Of a DNA stretch of 64,000 nucleotides, positions 8,198-23,100 are shown piece by piece. The stretch is from CAYRJD01 sp965212125. GTDB taxonomy: Bacteria; Actinomycetota; Acidimicrobiia; Acidimicrobiales; Poriferisodalaceae. The notes under the pieces are model-generated. The model worked only from the letters and a program-made list of their open reading frames with translations. It made no database searches and had not been told where the DNA came from. The position numbers and the translations under genes are program-made. Where the stretch lies: positions 1,674,001-1,738,000 of the forward strand of contig OZ243045.1 in NCBI GenBank assembly GCA_965212125.1, read 5' to 3'. Every line of letters begins with the position of its first letter. Position 1 is the stretch's first letter.

Positions 8198-11100
8198 CTA
8201 GCGGCTGCCAGTGTCGGCGGTGCCAGTGTCGGTGCTTCCGGTGCCGGCGACGGCGAAGGTGCTGCCCCGACCGTGAACGTGGTGGCTGCAATCCGGCGGT
8301 CGTCTAAGAGGGCTTTGATCTGGCCGCCAACAATGCTGATCGTGTCGCCCGCCGCCAGCTCTGATCCCACGGGCAAGGTAATCATCACCGCCGTGTTGTC
8401 GGGCGACAGCACAATCGTGGCGGCTGCGGCCAGCGGATCGGCGATCAGCGCTACACCATTGACCTGGTAGTTGGCGGCGTTGATAGCGCTGGTCGCAAAG
8501 ACCGACGCCAGGTCTGTCGAATCGCTGTCATTGACCGGCTCGGTGAAGGTCACCGTGAAGGTTCGCTCGCCAGCCACGGCCGCGATGGCTGCGGTAAACG
8601 GAGTTGAAGGCTCCGGCACATCAAAGCTGACGAATCCAACCTGGCGGGCGGCGGCAGTGTCGCCAGTGTCAGTGTCAGCGTCGGTGTCGCCAGTGTCGGC
8701 GTCAGTGTCGCTGGCGGCGGGGGCGGCGTCAATCTGGCCGCCAACAACGCTGATCGTGTCGCCCGCCGCTAGCTCTGAACCCACGGGCAAGATGATGGTC
8801 GCAGCCGTGGTGCCGCCTGCGAGGGCAACGTCGACGCTGGCCAACAGAGCAATCGCGGCGGTTGCAGGCAGCGCTATGCCATTGATCTGATAGTGAGCGG
8901 GGTTGGCGGCGCTGGTTGCGAATCCATCTGCGCTCTCGTCCGTTTCGCCGTTGACCGGCTCGTCAAAGGTCACCGTGAAGGTCGGCTCGTCGGCCACGGC
9001 CGTGATGGTTGCTGTTATCTCTTCGCTAGCTGTTTCCTCGTCAGCCGCGTCATCGTCAGCGGCATCCTCGTCAGCTGCGTCATCGTCAACTGTCTCATCG
9101 TCGGATGTCTCCTCGTCAGCCGCGTCATCGTCGGATGTCTCCTCGTCGGCCGCGTCATCGTCAACTGTCTCATCGTCGGCGGCCTCTTCCTCGTCAGCCG
9201 CGTCTTCGTCAGCATCCTCCTCGCTGTCTGTCCTTAGCGGTGCCGTTGCCGCACTTACCGTGCCCTCGGCGGCTCCAACGGTGCGGCTGTCAAGCAACAA
9301 TCCGAAAATGCGGGCGGCTCCAACCGCACCGCCAACAACGCCGATCACTTGACCTTGAACCAGCGCCTGACCCACGGGCAAGGTGATGGTCGCCATCGTG
9401 CCAGATCCGGCGGACAAGGTAATCGTGGTGCCTTCGGGCAGCGGGTCGGCGGGCTGCCCGGCGGCGGGGGCAATCTCATAGAAAGCGGAGTTGCGGGCGC
9501 TCCTGTAGAAGTCGAACCCAGACAAGGCGCCTTCAACCCGCTCAGAGAAAGTAACCGTGAAGGCTCGCTCGTCAGCCACGGCTGCGACGGTTGCGGTAAT
9601 CGGCGTTGGCGCTTCTCCGACCGTGAATGAAACGGCTTGAACCCGGCGGTCGTCGTTGGGATTGCTGAAATTGAGCACCCTGATCCCGCCGCTAACAACG
9701 CTGATCGTTGCGCCGTCGGCTAGCGCTTGACCGGCGGGCAAGAGAATGGTTGCCCTGGTGCCAGAGGCGGTGATCGTGGTGCCGGCGGGCAGCGGGCCGT
9801 CGGGTTGCGAGCCTGCGGGGTCAAGCCGGTAGTGGGCGGGGTTAGCAGCGCTGGTCGCAAAGCCGACTGCGTCGCTAGACGCAGCGCTGTTGACGAACTC
9901 AGAGAAGGCGACCGTTATGGTTCGCTCGTCGGCCACGGCTCTGGCGATTGTTGCGCGCACTTCCGACGCCGGCCCCACCGTGAGCGGGTCGGCGGTAGCC
10001 CGGCGGTTGTCGGAAGCACTTTCGGCTTCAATCTGACCGGCAACAACGCTGATCGTTGCGCCCGCAGTTAACGGCGAGGAAAACGCAGAAAACATAAAGG
10101 TCACCCTTATGTTGTTAACCAACACAGCCGTGCTGCGCACCGACCCCGCCACGCCGCCGATTTGATAGTTGTCAGGGTTGCGGGCGCTATTCGCATAGCC
10201 AGTTTCGCCCGGCAGCACGCTATTAACCCTCTCCGAAAACTCAACCGTGAAAGATGCCGCGCCAGCCGCCACCGGTTCGATTACCGCCGTAAGCGGCGTG
10301 CCCACCACGAACTCAGCGGCTGCAACCCGGCGGTTGTCGGAAGCGGCGGCGGCTCTGATCTGCCCGCCAATAACGCTGATCGTTGCGCCGTCGACTAGCT
10401 CTGAACCCGCTGGCAGTGTGATGGTCGCCACCGATCCGCCGCTAGACCCGCCGCTAGACCCGCTCGTCAAAGCGGCAATCGTGGTGCCGGCGGGCAACGG
10501 GTCGTCGGGCTGCCCGGCGGCGGCGCTAAGTCGGTAGTGGGCGGGGTTGCGGGCGCTGGTCGCAAAGCCGGCTGCGTCGCTAGACGCGGCGCCATTGACC
10601 GCCTCAGAGAAATCAACCATGACGGTGTCTGAGCTGGCGCTGACGCTGGCTGCGATTGCTGCCGTTATTCGTGCCGTTCGTGCCTTTCCAACCGCTATCT
10701 CAGCGGACTGAACCCGGCGGTCGTCGGTCGCACCGGTGGCTTCAATCCCGGCGCCGCCGGAGAAGGAATCGGCCCCGGAATCAATAATGAACCTCTGCCC
10801 CTCGAATAGCTCCGAACGGAAGGTGATGGTTACCGCCATGCCGTCGTCGGACAAGACAATGGTGCTGTCAGAAAACACGGAGCGATCAATCACATAGTGG
10901 GTGGGGTTGACGGCGCTGGTTCCAAAGCCATCAGCGCCGGGCTCGGCGCCATTGATCGGCTCGGAGAATCTGATCGTTACGGTTCGCTCGCCTGCCGCAA
11001 TCGGCTCGATCGTTGCCGTTATTGGCGGCAGTGCTAGCCCCACCGTTGTCCCGGCAGACTCAGCCCGGCGGTCGTCGCCAGCGGCTTTGATCTGCTCGCC

Positions 11101-14100
11101 AACAACGCTGAACCGGCCACCATTACCTAGCTCTGAACCCGCCGGCAAGGTGATGGTCGCCACTGTGCCAGCCAAAACAATCCCGGCGTCGGCAGGCAGC
11201 GCGGCGCCGTTAAGTCGATAATGCGCAGGGTTGAGAGCGCTGGTCGCAAAACCGGCTGCGTCGCTGGCCAGTGCGCCGCTGACCGCGCCAGTGAAGGTAA
11301 CCGTGACGGTGCCCGACCCGACAGCGGCTGTGATGGTGGCTGAAATCGGTGTACCCACCTGGGAGCGGACGGCTTCAACCCGGCGGTCGTCGCCGCCGGT
11401 GGCGGCTGTAATCGCACCGCCAACAACGCTAAACGTGTCGTCTTGGGCTAGCGCTGAACCGGCTGGCAAGGTGATCAATAATCCGGTGGCGGCGACTCCG
11501 CTGGCGGAAACCAACGTGGTAATCGTGGCGCCGTTGGGCAGCGCGGCGCCGCTGAGTTGGTAATGCGCAGGGTTGCGAGCGCTGGTATCAAAGCTCGCCG
11601 GAATTGCCGCCGTTGCGAGATTGACCTCCTCAGAGAAATAGACACGAACTGATTCGGAGCCAGGAGCGGCAACGATTGTTGCCGTAACCGGTGTCCCTAG
11701 CGTGAGGCGGGCGGCGAGAACTCGGCGGTCGTCGCTGGCGGATTTAATCTTGTTGCCAACAACGCCGATCCTTGTGTCGCCGACCAGCCCCGTCGGCAAG
11801 GTAATGGTCGCCACCGTGTCGCCGGCTGACATGACGATCTCTGTGTCGTCGGGCAGCGACTCGCCACCGACCTGATAGTGGGCGGGGTTGCGAGCGCTGG
11901 TTGCAAACTCCACCGCTGGCGCCGTTGGGGCGCGGCTGTTAACCACATCTGAAAACTCCACCGTGATGGTTGTGTCGTCAACCCCAACTGGCCCGATGAA
12001 TTTTGCTGTTAGCGGCACTGGCACTGATCCCACCGTGAAGAGGGCGTCTTCAACCCGGCGACCGTCGGAAACACCTTCGGCTTTGATACCGCCTTCAACA
12101 ACATTGATCCGTGCGCCCTCGCTAAGAGCGGGGACAGTTACGGTCACGATTTGATTGGCGACTACCTGAATAGGAGCAGAATCGTCTAGCGGTACGCCAT
12201 CAATTTCGTAGTGGGCGGGGTTGCGGGCACTGCGCGCAAAGCCATTTACACTTGTGTCGCTGGCCAGTGCGCTATTGACCCTCTCAGAAAAATCAACCGT
12301 GAAAGATGTCGCGCCAACCTGAACTGGTCGGATTTCCGCTGTGAGCCGTGTGCCCACCACAAACTCAGCGGCTGCAACGGTGCGGTCGTCGTCGCGGGCT
12401 TCAATCATGCCGCCAATAACACTGATCGTGGTGCCAACCGTTGGCGGTGAAGACAAAGTAATAGTTAGCCGGCGGCGATCGCCTGTCAAGGAAATAAGGT
12501 TGGCAGCGGAGGCGGGCAACGCTGCGCCATCAATCCGATAGTGGTCGGGGTTGAGAGCACCAGACCCAGATCGTTCTCTATCGACCGGGGCGGAGAAATC
12601 AATCAGAACCTGAAGCGACTGGTCGTCGGCTGAGATTGTCGCAGTTATGAATAATGCACGTGCCCGTCCTACTGCAGCTTCGGCGAACTGAACCCGGCGA
12701 TCGTCGGCAATGGCGGCGGCTTTAATCCCGGTGGCGCTACCGGAGTCGCGGGGACCAACGACAAACCTCTGGCTCTCAGATAGCTCTTGGCCGGCGGGCA
12801 AGGTAATGATTACCGAAGTGCCGTCATCGGACAAGACAATAAAGGTGGTAACAGTGGCGTCCGCGGGCAGCGGCTGGTTGTCAAGCTGATAGTTGGCGGG
12901 ATTAAGAGCGCTGGTCGCGAAGCCTGTTGTTCCGCCCGCTGCACCGTTGACCGGCTCGGAGAAGGTAACTCTGATGGAGTTTGATCCGGCTGAAAGCGGT
13001 GCGATATCTGCTGTTATCGGCGGCAGTGTTAGTCCCACCGTGATGATGGCGTCTTCAACCCGGCGGTCGTCGCCGGTGGTGGCGGCTGTAATCACGCCGC
13101 CAATAACGCTGACCGTGGTGGCTGCAGCCAGCGCTTCGCCGGCCGGCAGATTGATAAATACTTCCTCGCCGGGACGCTCCGCATTAACCGTGATCGTGGT
13201 GTTTTCGGGCAGCGTGTCGCCACCGATTTGATAGTGGTCAGGGTTGAGCGCGCTATTCCCAAAACCAGTTTCCCCATCCGCTGCGCTATTGACCGCCTCA
13301 GTGAATCTGACCGTGATGGTTCGTGCGCCAGTTGCAGTCGTAATCGTTGCTGTTATCGGCACCCCTACCGTGTCGTGGGCGGCTAGAACTCTGCGGTCGT
13401 CTTTATCGGCGGCACCTTTAATCTGGCCGCCAACAACACTGACCAATCCGCGATCAGGCAGCACTTCACCCTCGGGCAAAGTAATGGTCGCCCTTGTGCC
13501 ATCGCTTGCCACGGCGATCTCGGCGTCGGCTGGGAGTGTTGCGCCAGTGATCTGATAGTGCGCCAGATTGAGGGCGCTAGTTGCGAAACCGTCTTCGCCG
13601 TTCGTCGCGCTATTAACCGGCTCGGAGAAATGGACGGTGACGGAGTCGGCGACAGCAAAAACTATTGCCGTAATCGGTGTGCCTATTGTGAGGCGGGCGG
13701 CTTCAACGGTGCGGTCGTCATCGCCGGCACCTTTAATCCCGCCGCCAACAACACTGACCACTGTGCCGTCGGCCAGCACTTCACCCTCGGGCAGGCGGAT
13801 GGTCGCCACCGTATTGTCTCCCGAATCGCTAGCCGCCAGAGCCCCAATCGTGGTGCCGGAGGGCACCATTTCGCCGCCGATTTGATAGTGGCCGAGGTTT
13901 CGTGCAGTAGACGAGTCGCCGCCTGCGGTACTGACCGGAGCGGAGAAGGTAATAGTGATGTCTCTATTGCCGGCTGCCGCCTCGATATCTGCTGTTAGTG
14001 GTGCCGTTGTTATTGCCGTGAAGCGGGCAGCTTCAACCATACGGTTGTCGTCAGCGGCGACGGGGATGACACCAACCTTGTCGCCAAGAAGCCGAATCGT

Positions 14101-17100
14101 GTCGCCGACATTTAGCGCTGAACCTTCGGGCAAAGTGATTAGTACTTGTCCGCTGGAGCCCTCCTCGATCGTGGTGCCTGCGGGCAGCGAAGTGGTTGTG
14201 GCGCCGCGATCAATCCGATAGTTAGCGGAGTTAAGAGCACTGGCCTCAAAAGCTTTACGCTCCTCAGCGCTTGGGTTGAGGCCCGGGTCAGGTGTTTTGT
14301 GAGCCGGCTCAGAGAAGGTAACACCGAAGGAATCAAAGTCGGAAGCAGTAAAGGTTGCCGTAACCAGCGGTCGCACCGTGAACGTTACGGCAGCAACTGT
14401 GCGGGTGTCAGTGGAGCCAGCGGCTTCAATCGTGCCGCCAACAACACTGATTGTGTCGCCTACGGAAAACGTTATACCGCTACCAACAGAGTAGGCAATA
14501 CTTACATCTTCAGAAGTGTCTGACTGGGAAAACGTCGTGCCGAAGGTGGGCAACGCTTCGCCGTTAAGTAGGTAGTTAGCGGGGCTGATCCTGGCGGAAT
14601 TGACCGCTTCAGAAAAGGTAACCGTGAAGCTTCTCGCTTCGGCTTTAGCGGTAATTGTTGCTGTTATCTCTGCTGTTAAAAGTTCCGGCACCGTGAACCT
14701 GAAATCTCGAACCAGGCGGGTGTCATCATCAGCAAGGGCTTTAATCGTGCCGCCAACAACACGGATCTCGTCGCCCACGGCTAGCTGTGTACCCCCCGGG
14801 AAGGTAACAGTCGCTACCAAGCGGTCGTTTTCGTCAACGGTTGTTATACCAACCGCGGCGGTGCCATGCAACAGGGCGCCATTAATTCGATAGTTAGCAG
14901 GGTTGGCAGCACTGCTCGCGTAGCCAGGGGAACCCGACTGCACGTCGCTGACCTGATCAGAGAATCTGACCGTGAAACGCAAACTACCAGGCTCGGCAAC
15001 AATCTCATCCACGATAAGCGCCTCTATTACCGTGAACATGATGTTCTCGATAATGCCGCCTCTCTGGTTAATGACGCCAACCCGGCGATCGTTGATGGAA
15101 GTTGCGGCCGTAATCGCGTTGCCTGTAATAGTGATCACGTCGCCGGTAACCAGCTCCGAGCCAGCGGGCAAAGTAATAGTCGCCGTCATACCGTCGGACG
15201 ACAGCGCAATCGTGGTGTTGTTGTTGGGGTTGGTGGGATCGGTGGGCAGCGGCTGGCCATCAATCTGATAGTGGACGGGATTAAGGGCGCTAGTCGCGTA
15301 CCTAGCTGCGTCAGGGTCGGACTCGCCATTGATCGGCTCAGAAAACTCAACCGTGAAAACCAACGAATCCGATTCGGCCTTAATCTCTGCGGTCAGCGGC
15401 GCTAGCAGCGTTAACGTGATGTTCACGCCACTGACGCCAACCCGGCGCTCGTCATCATCGGCAGCGGCCTTAATGCGATCGCCGATAATGATGATTTGTG
15501 TACCTGGTGGCAGCGGGGTGCCAATCACGAGAAAGCCCACACCTGTGCCATTATCTACCGGCGTACAAGCTACGTCAGTGACGATGCGGGAGGGCAAAAC
15601 GTCTGGATCGCCGAGCTGCCCGTCCTGGCCAAACTGACGTATCTGATAGTTATTGCGGTTGCAAGCGCTAGTTAGGAAGGCACCAAACTGGTTTTCTAGC
15701 GTGCGTTGTACGGTATTGACCGCTGGATCGAAGAGGATCGCGAAGTCACCTAGCAGGCGACTATTCTGTGAGAGGGACACCATAAACGGTTCCGGTACCT
15801 GGATGTCAAGTGCTTGAACCCGGCGCTCGTCGCCATCGGTGGCGGCTTTAATGCTGTCGCCGGCAATGGAGACGGGGTCGCCCACCGTCACTATGTTGCC
15901 GTCTCCCGCTCGGCCGTTCAGCGTGATGGTTACAGTTCTGTCGCCGTCAAAGGCAACCACATCTTCGCCCGCCCGCAGCGGAGCGCCCTTATATCCATAG
16001 TGGTCTGGGTTGCGGGCGTTCTCGCCGTCAACCGGCTCAGAGAAGACAAACGTGATCACGTTCGTCGTGGTTGTGCCCGAAAACCTTGCGGTAATCAGCG
16101 GTAGCACCGTGAACGAGGTGGCCCGAACCCGGTGGTCAGCAGCGGCGACGGCTCTGATCTTGCCGCCAACGACACTGATCACGTCGCCGGCAGCCAGCAC
16201 TGAGCCAGCGGGCAAGGCGATGGTCGCCACCATGTCTGGCAACGGGTCGCTGCTGCCTGACAAAGCAATCGTGGTGCCAGCGGGCAGCGGCTGGCCGTTG
16301 ATCTGATAGTTGACGGGATTGCGGGCGCTAGTTGCGAAGCCAGCTGCGGCAGGGTCGGACTCGTCACTGACCGGCTCGCCAAAGGTAACCGTGAAGGTCT
16401 GCTCGCTCGCAAAGCCCACGATGTTTGCCGTAATCACATCTGTTGGTGTTGGCACCGTGAACGAGGCGGCTGCAACCTGACGGTTCACGGCAAGGTTGGC
16501 AGCGGTAATCACACCGCCAACAACAGTGATCACTGCGCCACCGACCAGCCCGACACCTGTCCCAGCGGGCGCAATAGCGATGGTCGCCACAGTGCCGCCG
16601 TCCGCAGAGGGAGACAGTTCAATTGTGGGGGACCCGGGCAGCGGCTGGCCGTCGATTTGATAGTTGGCGGGATTGCGAGCGCTAGCTGCGAAGCCAGCTG
16701 CGGCAGGGTCGGACTCGCCACTGACCGGCTCGTCAAAGGTAACCGTGAAGATTCGCTCGCTCGCCACACCCAAGATGGTTGCCATAATCGGCGTCGGCAC
16801 CGTAAATCTGGTTAATGGAACCAGGCGGTTATCGGCAGGGTCGGCGGCCATGATTGAGCCGCCAATAACGCTGAACGTGTTGCCCACCGCTAGCACTGGG
16901 CTCGTCGCGGGCAAGGTGATGATTGCCACAGTGCCGTCGGCCGATGTAACAATCCCGGTGTTGGCGGGCAGTGCTCCGGTATTCAACCGATAGTTGAACT
17001 CGGCAGCCGAGCTATTCGAAAAACCATTTTGGCCTGCCGGGACACTAATGACCGCCGTATCGAAGGTAACCGTGATCGTTCGCTCGCCAGCCGTAGCCAT

Positions 17101-20100
17101 GATGGTTGCCCTGATCGATGTCACATCTCCCACCCTGACATCAGCGGCTTCAGCCCGACGGTCGTCGGTGTCGCTGACGACCTTGATTGCGCCGCCGGCG
17201 ACTCTGATCCTTGTGCTAGCGGCTAGCACTGGGCTCGTCGCGGGCAAGGTGATAGTCACCAGCCTGCCCGGCAGCAGATCGCCGCTACCTGACAGCTCAA
17301 TATCGGCAGCGGTGACGCCGGGCAGCGGGGCGGCGGCCTGCCCCGCGATGACAAGCTGATAGTGCGCGGGGTTGCGGGCGCCAGGTCCGGTCACAGCAGC
17401 GCTGACCGGCTCGCCGAAGGTAACCGTGAAGACCCGTTCGCCAGCCTCAGCCGCGATGCTTGTGGTAACCGGTATCGCCGCCCCAAGCGTTGCCGTTTCG
17501 CCCCGAACCCGGCGGTCGTCGCCAGCACCCTCAGCGCCAATCGCTTTGTCAGAAACAGTGAACCTTGCGACACTGGGCAGTCCCGAACCGACGGGCAAAG
17601 TGATCCTCACCTGCCTGCTCACTAGCTGGCCAACACCCGATGAGATGATCGTGGTGTCGGCGGGGAGTGCGGCGTCATTGATTTGATAGTGGGCGGGATT
17701 AAGAGCGCTGGTCGCAAAGCGAGCTTGGCCATCCGCGGCTCTATTGACCGGCGCGGTGAAGGTAACCGTGACGATTAGCGACCCAGCCCGAGTATCAATG
17801 CCTGCCGTTATCTGTGGCAGCACCTCGAACGATGCGGCTTGAGCCCGGCGGTCGTCGTCAGCGCTAGCGACCTTGATTACGCCGCCAATAACGCTGATCC
17901 GATCACCACCAGCAAGTACCCCTTGATTCGGTGCACTCGGAGGCAAAGTAATCATCACTTGCCCGCCTGTCAGTGGGCCGCCACCCAACGAGATGATCGT
18001 GGTGTCGGCGGGGAGTGCGGCGTCATTGAAGCGGTAGTGGGCGGGGTTAAGAGCGCTGGTCGCAAAGTTGGTTTCGCCATCCGTGTCTTTATTGATTGAC
18101 ACGACGACCGACGCGACAAAGAAGGTAACCAAGATGGTTCGCTCGCCTGCGAGCGCTGTGATTGTGGCCGTGACCGCTTCCGCTACCCCAACCTGGAGCA
18201 TGGCGGCTTCAGCCTGGCGATCATCGGCGGCATCCTCAACGTTGATCACGCCGCCCAGAACAGAGACCGTTGCGCTATCGGGCAGCCCCGAACCGACGGG
18301 CAAAGTGATCCTCACCTGCCTGCCCACTAGCTGGCCAACACCCGATGAGATGATCGTGGTGCCGGCGGGCAGTGCGGCGGCGTTGATTTGATAGTGGACG
18401 GGATTAAGAGCGCTGGTCGCAAAGCGAGCTTCGTCATCCGCGGCTCTATTGACCGGCGCGGTGAAGGTAACCGTGATGACTAGCCCGCTAGCTTCAGCTG
18501 CGATTGTTGTGGCTACCGGCACCGGCACGCTGAACGACGCAGCCTCAACCCGGCGAGTGCCAACAACAGCAGGTCCGATCCGCCCACCAATAACACTGAT
18601 CTCTTCACCACCGACGAACTCTGAACCGACGGGCAAAGTAATAGTCGCCACATAAGTGGCCGCAACTTCGGGGGTGGTTGAGGTGGCTGGGATGGCCGGG
18701 GTTTCAACATAGACAATCGTGGTGCCAGCGGGCAGTGGGCCGGCGTCGCCAAGCTGCCCGTCAGAGCCAGGCCGGGCAATCTGATAGTGGCCGGGATTAG
18801 CCGCGCTGGTTGAGAAGGTAGCTACGCCTTCTATGGCTCCGTTAACCGGCTCAGAGAAAGCAACCGTGATGACTCGCTCGCGAGCTACGGCTGTGATGTC
18901 TGCGGTGATCAATACCGGCACCCTGAACGACGCAGCCTCAACCCGGCGGTCGTCGATGACACGCGCAGCGCTGATCGTTCCGCTTGCGACAGTTATCACT
19001 GATCTCTCAGCCAGCGTCGAACCAACGGGCAAGGTGATAGTCGCCACCTGGGGCACCGGATCATCGTCGCTTGAAGTCGGGGCATCGACGAGCGACAGTT
19101 CAATCGTGGTGCCGGCGGGCAGCGGGGCGGCGGTGCCGAGCAGGCCGTCGGAGTCGACCCTGGCAATCTGATAGTGGGCGGGATTAAGAGCGCTGAGCGC
19201 AAAAGCGGCGCTCTCCTCCTCGCTGGGGGTGTCGCCCGGGTCAGGTGTTCTGTCGACCGGCTCAGAGAAGGTAACCGTGAAGCTCCGCTGGCCAGCTACG
19301 GCTGTGATGTCTGCGGTTATTTCTCGTGCCTCGTCAACCCTGAGCGATACGCGGGCAACTCGGCGGGAGGCACCGTCGCGGACGGCTCCAATGGCGTTGT
19401 TAATGATGGTGAATACTGCGAAGTCGGCCAGACCCTCGCCAACGGGCAAGGTAATAGTCGCCACATAAGTGGCCGCAACTTCGGGGGTGGTTGAGGTGGC
19501 TGGGATGGCTGGGGTTTCAACATAGACAATCGTGGTGCCGGCGGGCAGTGGGCCGGCGTCGCCAAGCTGCCCGTCAGAGTCAGGCTCAGCAATCGCATAG
19601 TGGTTAGCGTCTAAAACACTGGTTGCGAAGAGGAATATATCCGTATTCAGCGAATCGTTGACCGCTTCAGAGAATGTAATCGTGATCTCACGCAACCCAG
19701 CCTCAGCGGTGATGGTCGCCGATACCGAATCATCTACTTTTTCCCCTACCACTGTCCTTTGTTCTCGAACCCGGCGGTCGTCATCTGCGCCAGCAGCTTT
19801 AATCACGCCGCCAACGACAAGAATCTCTATGCCTGCTGCTGCACCCGTCGGGAAGCTAACGCGCACCTCAGTGGTGCCTGCGTTAGCAGGGGTCTCGGCC
19901 GCCAACGCAAACTCGGTGCCTGTCTCGGGCGGTAACTTTTCGCCAGAAACCCGATAGTTGTTGTAGTTAAGGGCGCTAGTCGCAAAGGCGGCACTTTCCT
20001 CCTCGCTTGGGTTGGAGCCCGGGGCCGGAGGGGGTGTTTCGTTGACCGGCTCAGAGAAGGTAATCGTGAAGAATACCTGGGTAGCTACGGCTGTGATTCT

Positions 20101-23100
20101 TGCTGTTATCTGTGGCAGCACCTCAAACGATGCGGCTAGAGCCCGACGGTCATCGGAAGGATCGGCGGCGCTAATCGCTCTGTCAACAACGCTGATTATG
20201 TCGCCAGCATGTAGCTCTTGACCCGCAGGCAAAGCAATGGTCACCTGCCTGCTTGTTAACGGGTCGCCGCCAACGGGGGCAATCGTGGTGCCAGCGGGCA
20301 GCGGTCCGACGTCGCCGAGCTGGCCGTCGGAGTCGACCCTGGCGATCTGATAGTGGGCGGGATTAAGAGCGCTGGTCGGGAAGTTGGTGGTGTCCGTTGA
20401 ATCTGCGACATTGACCGGCTCATCAAACTCAACCGTGAAGATCCGCTCGGCGGCAAACGCTGCGATCTCTATCACCGTGATTTGTGCGGCCCTCATAACC
20501 GTGAAGGTGTCAGGCTCAACTCGCCGCTGATCATTGGCGGCCCTAATCGCATCGTCGCGAACAGAAACCACTGCGAGATCGGGCAACCCCGCACCCGGCG
20601 GCAAAGAAATAGTCGCCGTCTGGCTATCCATCGGGCCGCTGACGGGCGACAGTTCAATCGTGGTGCCCGCATTCAACGGAGTGCCATTGACTGCATAGTT
20701 AGCCGGATTGCGAGCGCTAGTTGCGAAGCCATCCTCATCCGGCGCAGCGCCATTGACCGGCTCATCGAACACAACGGTGATGCGCAGATTGCCGGCCGCA
20801 GCCTTAGTGATGGTTGCCGTTATCGCTGTTGCTGGTTCAACGCCGGTTGTCCTAACAACCACACTGAAGGGCTCAACCCTGCGAGTGTCACTAGCCGCAG
20901 CGCCCTTAATCGTGTTGCCCAAGACCTCAATGAGCGAGCCATCGGGTAGGCCCGAATCCAAAGTAATCGTCAGCTCCGTGCCGTCGGCAGACAGCTGATA
21001 GTCAGCAGGCACGGGTCCTCTAATCCGATAGTTGGCAGGATTGATAGCGCTGGTTGCGAAGCCAGTCGTGCCAGGCGTGCCCGCGGCCGCGCCGTTGACC
21101 GCCTCAGAGAACGTGATCGTGATCGTTGTTGAGCCCACCGCAGTTGTGATCTCTTCAACCGTTATTTCAGTCGCCGAAATCGGCAAACTGAGGTCGCCGC
21201 CCGAAGCTAGGCGAGCATCAAAAAGAGCCCGGATCTGGTTAGCAACAACGCTGACCGTGTTGCCAGCCACCACCGGCAAAACCGGGTTTAGCGCAGTACT
21301 CACCAAAGTAATAGTCGCCGTGCGGTTCACGTTCGACAAAACAATCATCGTGTTCGCAGCCAACGCAACGCCATCGATTTGGTAGTTAGCCGGGTTAGCC
21401 GCGCTGCTAGCAAAATCAGTCTCACCCGACGCTGCGTCGTTAACCGGATCGGTGAACACAACCGTGATCTCACGCGACCCGATCACGGCCGTAATACCCT
21501 CAACCGCTATTCCAGTCGCCGGAACAGACACCGCAGCATCAAACCCTTGAACACGGCGATCATCGGTAGCGCCAGCAGCGCTGATCATTCCGTCGGCAAT
21601 GCGGATCGACTGGCCCGCAATTAAGAACGAACCCGGCGGCAAAGAAACGGTCGCCACCGTGTTGTCTCCCGAAGCGCTAGCCGTCAAAGCCCCAACCGTG
21701 AGAGCACCAATCAGCGAAGCACGATCAAGCAGGTAATGCGCGGGATTGCGGGCACCCGTCCCAGACGCTGCATCGCTAACTGGCGCGCTGAACACAACCG
21801 TGAAACTTGTTCCGCCTGGCTCAGCGGTGATGCTTGTAACCGTTATCTGGTCCGTTGCGGTAACCGGGAAAGAAGCGCCCTGCACTCGCCGCTCATCATT
21901 AGCGGCCTTAATCGCATCGTCAACAACACCGACCATCGCGCCAGCAGGCAGCCCATTACCCGGCTGCAAAGTAATAGTCGCCGTCGACGTCCCCGTCACG
22001 CTGTCAGTCGACAACGCAATATCGCCAGCGGTAACGCCGGGCAGCTGGACAGCGGGCGACGAACCAGCACCGTCCGGGTCAAGCCGATAATGCGCGGGAT
22101 TGCGGGCACCCGTTCCAGTCGCAGCGTCGCTAACCGCCGCAGAAAACACAACAACGATCTCAAGCCCGCCAGCCGCAGCAGTGATGCTTGTAACCGTTAT
22201 CAGTGTGGCTGGCTGCACGCCGGTTGTCCTAACAACCACACTGAAAGGATCAACCAAGCGAGCGTCACTAGCCGCAGCACCCTTAATCACACCACCCAAA
22301 ACCTCAATAAGCGAACCATCGGTCAAACCCGACGGGAAAGCACCCGACCCCAAAGCAATAGTCAGCACCGTGCCATCAGCAGATAACTGATAATCACCAG
22401 CCCGCGACTCTCTATTAATCCGATAGTTGGCAGGATTAACAGCGCTGGTCGCAAAGCCAGCCGTGCCCGAAGCCGCGCTGCTAACCGCCTCAGAGAACGT
22501 AACGGTGATCGTGTCCGACCCCACCGAAGCGGTGATCTCTGTCACCGTTATCGATGTCGTCGTAGCCGGGAAACTGCGCTCGGCGGTCGCAACTCGGCGA
22601 TCATCAAAAGCAGCCCGGATCTGGTTATCAACAACGCTGATCGTGTTGCCCGCCACCACCGGCAACTCCGTGTCAAGCAAAGTAATAGTCGCCGTCATAC
22701 GGTCGGCCGACAGGACAATCCCCGTGTTCGCAGCCAACGCAACGCCGTCGATTTCGTAGTTAGCCAAATTGCGAGCACTGCTAGCAAAATCAGTCTCACC
22801 CGACGCTGCGTCATTGACCGGCTGGGTGAACACAACGGTGATCGTTCGCGACCCGACCGCAGCGGTAATGGTCGCCGTTATCGCTCCCGTAAGTGACGGC
22901 ACCGTGAACTCAAACTCTTCAACACGGCGATCATCAAGCGCACCAGCCGCGCTAATCGCATCGTCAACAACGCTGATCACCGCGCCCGCAAACAGCTCCG
23001 AACCCGCCGGCAAAGTAATCCTCGCCGTCGATACCCCCGTCGCAACGTCAGTCGACAACGCAATATCATCAGCGGTGACGCCGGGCAACGCAGTCGCGGG

